Shown: positions 44,680 through 53,116 of the stretch, one piece after another | Layout: each line of letters begins with the position of its first letter | How positions within the stretch are numbered: position 1 is the first letter of the stretch | Origin: Myxococcales bacterium | GTDB lineage: Bacteria; Myxococcota; Myxococcia; Myxococcales; JAKAPL01 | DNA: 64,000 nt | Assembly (NCBI GenBank): GCA_021783235.1 | Contig: JAJXUD010000001.1 | Coordinates: 1-64,000 of the forward strand | Direction of reading: 5' to 3' | Notes under the pieces: model-generated | What the model was told of the DNA's origin: nothing | Databases searched by the model: none | The model's input: only the letters and a program-made list of their open reading frames with translations | Position numbers and translations under genes: made by a program

Positions 44680-47145
44680 ATGGACGGCTCGCTCACGGTC
44701 AACGGCCGGAAGGTGGAGCTTTCGCTCGACCGTCCGAGGAGTCTGCTCCACGTCCTGCGCGAGGAGCTCGGCCTCACGGGCCCCAAGTACGGCTGCGGCG
44801 AGGGGCAGTGCGGCGTCTGCACGGTCCTCGTCGACGGCCGCCCCGTGCAGGCCTGCGGCACCGAGCTTGCGGCCGTGGTCGGCCGCTCGATCCGGACCAT
44901 CGAGGGCTTCGCCACGGAGGGGCGCCTCTCCCCCCTGCAGCGGGCCTTCGCGGAGCTCGGCGCGTTTCAGTGCGGCTACTGCACCCCCGGCATGATCGCG
45001 GCGGCCGAGGCGCTGCTCGCCTCGGAGCCCAATCCGAGCGAGGGCCGCATCGCCGAGGCGCTCGAGGGGCACGTCTGCCGCTGCGGGGTCTACTCCCGGA
45101 TCGTCCGGGCCGTCCGGCGGGCGGTGGAGCTCTCCGACGCGCCGCCGGCCGCGGCCCAAGCTCCCGCGCCGGCGCCCGAGCTCGCCTCCGGCGGCGTCCC
45201 CTGGGACCTGCTCGAGCCCTCCGCGCGGAGCTACTTCGAGCGGCTCGGCGACGGCCTCCTCTCCGTGGAGGCCCCCGCGATGCGGGGCTGGCCGCCCGCC
45301 GGCGGCGCCTGGATCCACCTCGGGGCGGACGGCGTCGCCACCGCCTTCACCGGCAAGGTCGAGATGGGGCAGGGGGCCGCCACGGGGATGGCCCTCCTCG
45401 TCGCCGAGGAGCTGCGGCTGCCGCTCTCGGCCGTGCGCGTGGTCCACGGCGACACCGACCACTGCCCCTGGGACGTCGGCACCTTCGGCAGCATGTCCAT
45501 CGCCGTCGCGGGCCGCGACCTGCGCGCCGCGGCCGCCCGACTCCGCGAGCGGCTCGCGTCCCTCGGCGGCGAGCTCCGGGGCCGGCGCGAGCTCGTCTCC
45601 GCGGGGCCGGCGCCGCTCACGCCCGCCGCGGCCTGGCGGGTCGCGGGCCACGACGCGGCGCGCGCCTCGGCGCTGGACGTCGTCACCGGCGCGAAGCGCT
45701 ACCCGAGCGACCTGTCGCGGCCCGGGCTGCTGCACGGCGCCGTCCTCCGCCCGCCCGCCTACGGCGCCTCGCTCCGCTCGGTCGACGGCTCGCGGGCCCG
45801 CGTCCTCCCGGGCGTGACGCTGGTCGAGGAGGAGGGCTTCGTCGGCGTCGCCTGCGGAGAGCTCGGGGTGGCGCGGGAGGCCGTCCGGGCGATCCAGTCC
45901 GAATGGGAGCTCTCCCCGCAGCCGTCCGAGGGCGAGCTCGAGGAGTGGCTGCGCGCTCACCCGGTCGAGGCCGCGGGCTGGGAGCGGGCGGTTCACGAGG
46001 AGCGGGGCGATCCCGCGAAGGCGCTCGCGGCCGCGGAGGTCCGCCTCTCGGCCAGCTACCGGGCGGCCTACCTCGCCCACGTCCCCATCGAGCCCCGCGG
46101 CGCGCTGGCGGAGTGGGGCGGCGGGCGGCTGACCGTCTGGCTCGGCACGCAGACCCCCTTCGAGCTGCGCGAGACGCTCGCCGAGGCGCTCGCGATCGCC
46201 CAGGAGCGGATCCGCGTCGTCGCGGTCGACTTCGGCGACGGCTTCGGCGGCAAGCACGCGGACGACGTGGCGCTCGAGGCCGCCCGGCTCGCCCGCGCCA
46301 CCCAGCGGCCGGTCAAGGTCCTCTGGAGCCGCGAGGAGGAGTTCCGCTGGGGCCACTTCCGGCCCGCGGCCTTCATCGACGTCCGCAGCGGCGCGAATCG
46401 CGACGGGCGGATCGTCGCCTGGGACTTCCGCTGCGTGAACGGCGGTCCGTCGGCGGTCCGGCCGCCCTACGACTTCGCGCACCAGAGCGTCCACTTCCAG
46501 CCGGCGCTGGCGCCGCTCGCGCAGGGGCCCTACCGGGCGCTCGCCGCCACCACGAACAACTTCGCGCGCGAGTCGCACCTCGACGAGATCGCCCACGCGA
46601 TCGGCTTCGATCCGCTCGAGCTTCGGCTGCGCCAGCTCCGCGACGACCGCACGGCGGCGGTGCTGCGCGCGGCGGCGGAGCGGGCCGGCTGGAGCCGTCG
46701 GGAGGGGCGCCACCTGGGCCTCGCGGCGGGCGTCGAGAAGGGCGGCCGGGTGGCCACGGTGGCCGAGGTCGCCCTCGAAGCGGGGACGCCGCGCGTGCGC
46801 CGCATCGTGACCGCCTACGACTGCGGCGCCGTCGTCAACCCCGACGGCGTCCGGAGCCAGATCGAGGGGGCCACGACGATGGGGCTCGGCGGCGCGCTCT
46901 TCGAGGCCGTCCACTTCGAGCGGGGCCGACTCTCGAACCCGAAGCTCTCGCTCTACCGGCTGCCGCGCTTCTCGGACCTGCCGACCGTCGAGACCGTGCT
47001 CGTGAGCCGGCCGGACGATCCGCCGGCGGGCGCGGGGGAGGTGCCGCTCATCGCGCTCGCGCCGGCCATCGCGAACGCGATCTTCGCGGCGACGGGCGAG
47101 CGGCGGCGCGCGATGCCGCTCCTCGGCCCCCAGCCGGCCGGTTAG
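44680..47145 (+). CDS. Single-chain molybdenum hydroxylase (isoquinoline 1-oxidoreductase/aldehyde oxidase type)
   Basis: The 821-residue protein fuses the small iron-sulfur subunit (Cys39, 44, 47, 59 and Cys98, 101, 133, 135) to the molybdenum-binding large subunit. The latter carries KVEMGQGAATGMALLVAEEL and a C-terminal Glu in AGEVPLIALAPAIANAI at the active site. In relatives these are two separate genes. There is no FAD subunit, so an external acceptor such as a cytochrome is expected. The cofactor fits the molybdate transporter in the window. Overlaps the convergent GH76 gene by 4 nt. Confidence 0.88.
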   Translation: MDGSLTVNGRKVELSLDRPRSLLHVLREELGLTGPKYGCGEGQCGVCTVLVDGRPVQACGTELAAVVGRSIRTIEGFATEGRLSPLQRAFAELGAFQCGYCTPGMIAAAEALLASEPNPSEGRIAEALEGHVCRCGVYSRIVRAVRRAVELSDAPPAAAQAPAPAPELASGGVPWDLLEPSARSYFERLGDGLLSVEAPAMRGWPPAGGAWIHLGADGVATAFTGKVEMGQGAATGMALLVAEELRLPLSAVRVVHGDTDHCPWDVGTFGSMSIAVAGRDLRAAAARLRERLASLGGELRGRRELVSAGPAPLTPAAAWRVAGHDAARASALDVVTGAKRYPSDLSRPGLLHGAVLRPPAYGASLRSVDGSRARVLPGVTLVEEEGFVGVACGELGVAREAVRAIQSEWELSPQPSEGELEEWLRAHPVEAAGWERAVHEERGDPAKALAAAEVRLSASYRAAYLAHVPIEPRGALAEWGGGRLTVWLGTQTPFELRETLAEALAIAQERIRVVAVDFGDGFGGKHADDVALEAARLARATQRPVKVLWSREEEFRWGHFRPAAFIDVRSGANRDGRIVAWDFRCVNGGPSAVRPPYDFAHQSVHFQPALAPLAQGPYRALAATTNNFARESHLDEIAHAIGFDPLELRLRQLRDDRTAAVLRAAAERAGWSRREGRHLGLAAGVEKGGRVATVAEVALEAGTPRVRRIVTAYDCGAVVNPDGVRSQIEGATTMGLGGALFEAVHFERGRLSNPKLSLYRLPRFSDLPTVETVLVSRPDDPPAGAGEVPLIALAPAIANAIFAATGERRRAMPLLGPQPAG

Positions 47146-49388
47146 GGGACGTCGAAGCTGAAGACCGGTCCCGCCAGCTCTCCGCAGCCGGTGAGGGCGG
47201 TCACCTGCCAGCGGTGGCAGCCGGGGCCGGGCGGCGAGGAGGGCGTGCAGCTCGTCCCGGTGAGCCCGACGCAGATCGGCTGCCCGTCGAGCGTCACGTC
47301 GAAGGAGCTGCCCGGGGCCGAGGCGCTCCACGAGAGCGCGCTCGGCGCGCCGACGCTGCCGTCGGCAGGCGAGGGGGAGCCGACCGACGCGGGGGAGGGG
47401 GCGATGGCGAGCTCCCGCTCCGGGGAGAAGCTGGCGCCGCAGCCGTTCTGGGCCTCGACGTACCAGCGGTGCAGGCCGGGCGCGAGCGGGGGCAGCGCAC
47501 AGCTCGTCCCGCCGGTCGTGCAGGCGACCGCGCCGTCCACGACGAGCGCGTAGCTCGTCGCGCCCGTGGCCGCGGTCCAGCTCGGCGCGGGCGGCGTCCC
47601 GCAGCAGCTCGCCTGGTTCCAGGGGGCCGTCGGCGCGGGGGAGCCTGGGAGGTTGCCGGCGGCGCAGGGGACGGGCTCGACCACGACGACGTCCAGGTTC
47701 ACGTAGCCGCCGTTGCCCGCGGCCTCGCCGATCTCGAAGTCGGTGGGCCGCTGGGCGAGCTGAAGATCCTCGTGGACGTTCGACCAGGTCGACCAGGAGC
47801 CCGTCCCGGGGAAGGCGAGCGAGGAGTCGACGACCTTGCCGTCGACCGAGAGCGTCCGCGTCGCGGCCCCGGCGCCGGCCGCGTAGGCGAAGGTCAGCCG
47901 CCAGCGGCCGGCGGTCGGGACGTCCCAGTGGAGCAGCACCGACTGCCCCTGGCTGCCCCAGCCGGCGACGTAGCCGAAGCCTTCGTGGCCCGGCGCCGAG
48001 GCCTCGAGCCCGACCCCGTTCAGCTTGCCCTCCTCCGCCTGGAGGTGGTTCGCGGGGTAGCCGCGGCCCGGGTACTGTCCGCCGCGGGCCGCCGACAGGT
48101 CGAGCGCCATGAGCGCCGAGGTGACCGCGCGGAGGTCGACCGGCGTGGTCGGGGAGGGGGCGGGGCCCGCCCAGTCGGACGCGAAGACGTCGCCGGGCCC
48201 GCGCGCATCGTTCCAGACGGCCAGCGGGGAGTCGACGAGGACCGGAAGCGTCGCGAGGGTGGGGTCCACCGCGGAGAGCTCGTTCAGGTAGCGGTAGCCG
48301 ATGCCCTTGAACTGCGCGCAGTCGCCGCCGCAGGTCGATCCGTCGAAGAGGATGGGGCCGTCGCCGCTGCTCTCGGTCTCGCTCTGCTGCATGAACGCGG
48401 CGAAGGCCCTGGCGTCGTCCAGGTAGCGGGCCTCGCCCGTCGCCTCGTGCAGCTCGAGCGCGGCGCCCACCATCAGCCCCTGGTCGTAGCTGTACTTCCA
48501 CCAGAGCCGCTGCCCGGTCTTCGCGACGACGTGGTCGGCCACCTGACCCTGCGCGTCCACGTAGGTCGAGCGCCAGAAGTCGTAGACCCTCCGCGCGAAG
48601 GAGAGGTAGGCCGAGTTGCCGCTGCGGGCCGCGAGCCGCACGCCGGCGATCACCGGGCCGGCGTTCGAGGCGGTGGCCTTCTGCGTGTGCGCCTGGTCCC
48701 ACCAGATGCCGCCCGGGCTCGCGCCGCAGCAGGTCGTGTCCCAGCCGCCCTCGATGCTCGCGTAGATGCCCTCGGCGCTGCCGAGGAAGGTCGCGTCGCC
48801 GCCGAAGTCGTAGGCGCGCAGCAGGGCCAGCGTCATCCAGCTCTCGTCGTCGTAGTAGCTGCTCGAGAAGCCGCTCGAGTAGCTCGTCTTCTCGGCAGCG
48901 GCCGCGTCGTAGAAGGTGTCGAGCGTCAGCCCGAAGCCGCCCGTGCGGAAGGCCGCGTCGAGGAGCGCGTCGAAGCCCTGCGCGAAGGTCCAGTAGCCCG
49001 TCGCCGTCGTCGAGGCGCCGCCCTGGGAGGCCCAGCTCGCGGCGAGGTAGCCGAGCGGCTGGCTCCAGTAGTGGACGAGAAAGTCGCCGACCGCCTGGTC
49101 CGCGTCCGCGTGGGCGGCGGCGTCCTGGCTCTGCGGCGCGCAGCTCGAGCCGAGCGGAGCGCCGCCCGAGCCGCCGAGCGGCGCGCAGGCGCCACCGCTG
49201 GTCGAGCCGCCGCTCGACCCGCCCGAGGTCGATCCGCCGTTCGTCGTGCCGGAGCTCGTGGCGGCGGAGCCGCTGCCCCCGGCCGACGTGGAGCCGCCGC
49301 CGCTCGTGGCGGGGCTCGAGCCCTCTCCCGGCGAGCAGCCGCCGCCGAGGAGGAGCCCGAGGGCGAGAAGCGACGGGGCGAGTCTCAT
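47142..49388 (-). CDS. GH76-like glycoside hydrolase lipoprotein with carbohydrate-binding and Fn-type domains
   Basis: The 748-residue lipoprotein (LLLGGGC, Cys18) has a Gly/Ser/Thr-rich linker (about 22-70). A catalytic domain follows with the GH76 Asp pair in SSYYDDESWMTLALLRAY (Asp180-Asp181), characteristic of alpha-1,6-mannanases. A CBM6/35-like sandwich (LTFAYAAGAGAATRTLSVDGKVV) and two Fn3-like domains form the C-terminal part. It probably degrades fungal or bacterial mannan. A truncated copy of its 5' end lies at 52606-52800. Confidence 0.85.
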   Translation of the reverse strand: MRLAPSLLALGLLLGGGCSPGEGSSPATSGGGSTSAGGSGSAATSSGTTNGGSTSGGSSGGSTSGGACAPLGGSGGAPLGSSCAPQSQDAAAHADADQAVGDFLVHYWSQPLGYLAASWASQGGASTTATGYWTFAQGFDALLDAAFRTGGFGLTLDTFYDAAAAEKTSYSSGFSSSYYDDESWMTLALLRAYDFGGDATFLGSAEGIYASIEGGWDTTCCGASPGGIWWDQAHTQKATASNAGPVIAGVRLAARSGNSAYLSFARRVYDFWRSTYVDAQGQVADHVVAKTGQRLWWKYSYDQGLMVGAALELHEATGEARYLDDARAFAAFMQQSETESSGDGPILFDGSTCGGDCAQFKGIGYRYLNELSAVDPTLATLPVLVDSPLAVWNDARGPGDVFASDWAGPAPSPTTPVDLRAVTSALMALDLSAARGGQYPGRGYPANHLQAEEGKLNGVGLEASAPGHEGFGYVAGWGSQGQSVLLHWDVPTAGRWRLTFAYAAGAGAATRTLSVDGKVVDSSLAFPGTGSWSTWSNVHEDLQLAQRPTDFEIGEAAGNGGYVNLDVVVVEPVPCAAGNLPGSPAPTAPWNQASCCGTPPAPSWTAATGATSYALVVDGAVACTTGGTSCALPPLAPGLHRWYVEAQNGCGASFSPERELAIAPSPASVGSPSPADGSVGAPSALSWSASAPGSSFDVTLDGQPICVGLTGTSCTPSSPPGPGCHRWQVTALTGCGELAGPVFSFDVP

Positions 49389-49535
49389 GCGGCCAGTCTA
49401 CCGCTGCTCGGCCCGAGTTCGTCTCCGCCGGAGCGCGCAGCCGCTCGGGCGAAGGAGGGTCGATCGCCGGCCAGCGAGGCTCGACGAGCTGCGAGGGAGG
49501 CTCGATCGCGACCGATCCCTCGGGGATCACCCGCG
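49249..49535 (+). repeat. Source copy of a 280-bp segmental duplication
   Basis: This stretch covers the first about 45 codons of the GH76 gene, its upstream region and the start of array 2. It is closely matched by 52666-52935. Both copies contain the same CAT, CGGCCAGTCTACCGCTGCTC and GAGGCTCGACGAGCTGCGAG segments. Confidence 0.85.
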
Positions 49536-50010
49536 ATCCCTCGGGGACGATGGCCGATCCCTCGGGGATCACCCGCGATCCCTCGGGGACGATGGCCGAT
49601 CCCTCGGGGATCGCCCGGGATCCCTCGGGGACGATGGCCGATCCCCCGGGGATCGCCCGTGATCCCTCGGGGACGATGACCGATCCCTCGGGGATCGCCC
49701 GTGATCCCTCTGGGATGATGGCCGATCCCCCGGGGATCGCCCGCGATCCCTCGGGGACGATGGCCGATCCCTCGGGGATCGGCCGTGATCCCTCGGGGAC
49801 GATGGCCGATCCCTCGGGGATCGCCCGTGATCCCTCGGGGATGATGGCCGATCCCCCGGGGATTGCCCGTGATCCCTCGGGGATGATGGCCGATCCCTCG
49901 GGGATGATGGCCGATCCCTCGGGGATCGGCCGTGATCCCTCGGGGACGATGGCCGATCCCCCGGGGATCGCCCGTGATCCCCCGGGGATGATGGCCGATC
50001 CCCCGGGGAG
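49514..50010 (+). repeat. 21-bp tandem array, about 24 units (array 2)
   Basis: Units alternate between GATCCCTCGGGGATCGCCCG- and GATCCCTCGGGGACGATGGC-type forms, giving a 42-bp higher-order pattern. Each unit carries a CTCGGGG or CCCGGGG palindrome. It occupies the divergent intergenic region between the GH76 gene and the Cys-rich DUF1566 gene. All plus frames read as heptads such as ADPSGIA/RDPSGTM. No unique spacers are present. Confidence 0.95.
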
Positions 50011-50040
50011 GAACAGGTCAATACATCCCTGACACCCGCA
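50011..50040 (+). repeat. 30-bp anchor beside array 2
   Basis: Identical in 28 of 30 bases to 3841-3870 and placed directly after the last array unit, as in array 1. On the minus strand both anchors could encode CxCQGC(L/I)DLF ahead of the heptads. Confidence 0.85.
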
Positions 50041-50124
50041 CCACTCCGAGGTCAGGCGAGCGATTGCTCGACAGGGGGTTGACGCCTCTTCCTCCGGCTG
50101 TTGGACTACTCCCGGGAGGTCCTC

Positions 50125-51972
50125 ATGCTCGGTCGTTCGTTGTCCCGCTCGATCTTCGCGGCGATGGTCCCTTTTCTGCTCTCTGCCTGTCCAGGCACGA
50201 CGGGCAAGGTCGGCGGTGACGGCGGTGCCATCCAGGACGGCGGCGGTGTCTCCGGCGACGGCGGTGCCTGCGCGGTTCTTGGCGGCTCCTGCGCGAGCGG
50301 CCCCTGCTGCGCTGGGCTCCAGTGCCAGGCTGGCGCCTGTACATCCCCCGCCGACGGCGGCTGCGCCGAGTCCTGCGCCTTCGGCGAGAGCTGCCAGAAG
50401 GGGGCCTGCCGCTGCGATCCGGCGAGCTGCACCGGGGGCCACTCGTGCAACGGCGCCGACCGCTGCGTCCAGGGGCAGTGCGTCCAGGGCGGCCAGGCCT
50501 GCGCCAGCTTCTCCGACTGCTGCAGCGGCGTCTGCGCGAACCAGCTCTGCGACGCCTGCGCCCCAAAGGGGACGGCCTGCAGCGGCTCTTCGAACTGCTG
50601 CGTGGGCCTCTTCTGCTACGATGGCGCCTGCACCGGCGGCTGTCAGGACGACGGCCAGAGCTGCAGCCTCGCCGCCGACTGCTGCTCCAACATCTGCAAG
50701 GCCGGGAGTTGCGTCGCCTGCGGCGCCGCCCAGGCCCCCTGCGGGAGTAATGCCGATTGCTGCATCGGTCTCGCCTGCAGCAATGGCTCGTGTGCCGCCG
50801 CCGCCGATGGCGGGACGCCGGACGCCGGCCAGAGCCTCGACGGCGGCCAGTGCTTCATGGGCGGCCACTCCTGCCTCGCCTTCTCCGACTGCTGCAGCGG
50901 CGTCTGCGCGAACCAGATCTGCGATGCCTGCGCCGCCTCGGGTGCCACCTGCGCGAGCGGCGCCGACTGCTGCGTCGGGCTGAACTGCTACCAGGGCGCC
51001 TGCGCCTCCTGCCAGCTCGATGCCACGAGCTGCACGCTCGCGAGCCAGTGCTGCTCGAACATCTGCCGGAGCGGGGGCTGCGTCGCCTGCGCCGCGCTCG
51101 GCGCCGCGTGTAGCGTCGGCGCCGACTGCTGCTCGGGGAGCTGCCAGGGCGGCGTCTGCGCGTGCCCCAACGGCGGTGCCCTGTGCAGCAGCGGCTGTGC
51201 GGACACCCAGACCGACCCAGCCAACTGCGGCGGCTGTGGGAAGGCTTGCCCGCAGGGCGCCTCCTGCCAGGGAGGCGCTTGCGCGTGCCCGCAGGCCGGA
51301 CAGGTCGCCTGCGGGTCCGTCTGCACGGACACCCAGACGGATGCGAGCAACTGCGGCAAGTGCGGGCTGGCTTGCGTGAACGGAGGCGTCTGCCAATCTG
51401 GCGCCTGCAACTGCACCGCCGCGGGAATGACCTACTGCTCCGCCGGGTGCACGAACGTGCAAGACGACCCGAACAATTGCAGCGGCTGCAACATCGCCTG
51501 TGCCAGCTACGAATCCTGCGGTTCGGGCCAGTGCTTGACCCAATGGGCGAGCTGGCCGATGCCGAACTCGGCGAGTACCGGATTGCCGAACCCCTCGAGC
51601 TACAACACCGCAACGCCTGGAGTCGTGATCGACAACGTGACGGGCCTGATGTGGCAGCAGCCGCTCGGCGACCCGAGCGGCACCAGCGCGTGGAGTGCGG
51701 CGGCGAGCTACTGCGCCTCTCTCTCGCTCGCGGGCTACACGGGCTGGCGGCTGCCCACGGAGATCGAGCTGACCTCACTGGTGGACTTCAATGTGGCACA
51801 ACCAGGTCCGACGATTGATGCGACGGCGTTTCCGGGGACGCCTCACACTAGGTTCTGGTCGTCCTCGCCGCTGGCGGGCATTCCGTCCTATGCGTGGTTC
51901 GTGAACTTCTACGACGGCGACGCCGACAGCGACGGCGTGGCGGTGTCGTTTTACGTCCGGTGTGTGCGTTGA
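50125..51972 (+). CDS. Cys-rich lipoprotein with C-terminal DUF1566 (Lcl) domain
   Basis: The 615-residue protein has a lipobox (FLLSAC, Cys22). About 450 residues of Cys-rich modules follow (repeats of CCSGVCANQ.CDAC, CC.GLxC, NCGGCGKAC). The last 115 residues form a DUF1566 domain (GLMWQQPLGD, WRLPTEIEL, FWSSSPLAG, ending VRCVR), a C-type-lectin-like fold. It is probably a surface adhesin. ATG 50125 follows GGGAGG. Resembles the B12-operon lipoprotein in its NCGGCG modules. Confidence 0.82.
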   Translation: MLGRSLSRSIFAAMVPFLLSACPGTTGKVGGDGGAIQDGGGVSGDGGACAVLGGSCASGPCCAGLQCQAGACTSPADGGCAESCAFGESCQKGACRCDPASCTGGHSCNGADRCVQGQCVQGGQACASFSDCCSGVCANQLCDACAPKGTACSGSSNCCVGLFCYDGACTGGCQDDGQSCSLAADCCSNICKAGSCVACGAAQAPCGSNADCCIGLACSNGSCAAAADGGTPDAGQSLDGGQCFMGGHSCLAFSDCCSGVCANQICDACAASGATCASGADCCVGLNCYQGACASCQLDATSCTLASQCCSNICRSGGCVACAALGAACSVGADCCSGSCQGGVCACPNGGALCSSGCADTQTDPANCGGCGKACPQGASCQGGACACPQAGQVACGSVCTDTQTDASNCGKCGLACVNGGVCQSGACNCTAAGMTYCSAGCTNVQDDPNNCSGCNIACASYESCGSGQCLTQWASWPMPNSASTGLPNPSSYNTATPGVVIDNVTGLMWQQPLGDPSGTSAWSAAASYCASLSLAGYTGWRLPTEIELTSLVDFNVAQPGPTIDATAFPGTPHTRFWSSSPLAGIPSYAWFVNFYDGDADSDGVAVSFYVRCVR

Positions 51973-52113
51973 GGACTGGGCCACTCTGACACCTCGTCCC
52001 TTTGACCTCGGGTGAGCGGCATGGCGAGGCGGCGGAGGGATCGCTCGAGGAGTTCCGCGGGTTCGGCGGGGGACGAGCCCCCGCCCAACGTCGTTCATGA
52101 AGGAGCGAATGCC

Positions 52114-52581
52114 ATGAAGAGCCACGTCGGTCGCAGCCTCTCTTGCACCCTCGGTGTTGCCGCCCTCGTCTTGGTTGCCCTGCCTGCCGGCGCGGGAGCG
52201 CCGCCGGGGCAGTACACGATCCCGGGCGATGGGACGGTCCACGACACGAAGACCGGGCTCATCTGGCAGCAGGCGCTCGGGGACAACCCAGGCGGGCAGA
52301 GCTGGAGCGCCGCGGCGAACTATTGCGGCTCGCTCACCCTCGCGGCTCTGTCCTGGCGGGTTCCGAGCGTCAAGGAGCTGAAGACGCTGGTGGATTTCAC
52401 GGTAGCGTCACCGGGACCGGCGATCGATGCGACGGCCTTTCCGAACACGCCCGCGACTTACTTCTGGTCGTCCTCGCCACTGGCGGGCGATCCGTCCCAC
52501 GCGTGGTACGTGAACTTCGTCGACGGCCTCACCAACTACAGCAGCGTGGGCTTTACTTCCCGCGTCCGTTGTGTGCGTTGA
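52114..52581 (+). CDS. Secreted single-domain DUF1566 protein
   Basis: The 155-residue protein has a signal peptide (LGVAALVLVALPAGAGA) and one DUF1566 domain. The domain is closely similar to the C-terminus of the preceding gene (GLIWQQALGD, FWSSSPLAGDPSHAWYVNF, VRCVR). ATG 52114 follows AAGGAG. It likely arose by tandem duplication of the last domain of 50125-51972. Confidence 0.85.
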   Translation: MKSHVGRSLSCTLGVAALVLVALPAGAGAPPGQYTIPGDGTVHDTKTGLIWQQALGDNPGGQSWSAAANYCGSLTLAALSWRVPSVKELKTLVDFTVASPGPAIDATAFPNTPATYFWSSSPLAGDPSHAWYVNFVDGLTNYSSVGFTSRVRCVR

Positions 52582-52605
52582 GGACGGGGCCCTTTTGACG
52601 ATTCG

Positions 52606-52800
52606 TCACTTCGACATCTCGTCCCGCGAAGGGGCATCGAACCGCTCTCCGCTCGGAAGACCGGAGCTCGTGGCCTCGGCCCCGCTGCACCCGGCCGACG
52701 TGGAGCCGCCGCCGCTCCTGGCGGGGCTCGAGCCCGCTCCCGCCGAGCCGCCGTCGCCGAAGAGGAGCCCCACGGCGAGAAGCGACGGGGCGAGCCTCAT
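52606..52800 (-). pseudogene. Truncated 5' copy of the GH76-like gene
   Basis: The 64-codon reading (MRLAPSLLAVGLLFGDGGS...) matches the first about 45 residues of the protein at 47142-49388. The lipobox Cys is lost (GGGC became DGGS), and the rest of the gene is missing. The similarity continues through the upstream non-coding DNA up to 52935. It is a non-functional duplicate. Confidence 0.8.
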
Positions 52801-52935
52801 GCGGCCAGTCTACCGCTGCTCGGCCCGAGTTCGTCTCTGCCCGAGCGCGCCAGCCGCTCGGGCGAAGGAGGGTCGACGCCGGCCAGCGAGGCTCGACGAG
52901 CTGCGAGGGGGCTCGATCGCGACCGATTCCCCGGG
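52666..52935 (+). repeat. Partial copy of the 49249-49535 segment
   Basis: Holds the pseudogene 5' end and its upstream region. Similarity falls off in a residual two-unit 21-bp array at about 52925-52975 (GATTCCCCGGGGATCGCCC), the short counterpart of array 2. The remaining 52936-53116 shows nothing further beyond this. Confidence 0.8.
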
Positions 52936-53116
52936 GATCGCCCCGCACCTCCCCCGGGGAATGACGACCGATCGACGACCTTGCGAATATTCGGAGGCGC
53001 GGGCGGGGGGCTGAGACCGGCCCTTCCTCCACTCGCGCCCTCGTCGATGCCTCCATGGGTGAATTGAGTAGCGGTGGTTGCCTGCCTGGCCGCTTACTGG
53101 CATCATCCTCGGGTCC

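Noticed and set aside
49514-50010. Array 2 as a replication origin with iterons.
   Set aside because: No replication initiator gene, DnaA boxes or AT-rich unwinding region are visible nearby; the units are GC-rich.
44371-51543. A 2,390-codon open frame on the minus strand, and a 1,675-codon frame on the plus strand at 44652-49679.
   Set aside because: They are stop-free by GC bias and cross several convincing genes on both strands and array 2. Their composition is Arg/Gly/Ala-rich without domains.
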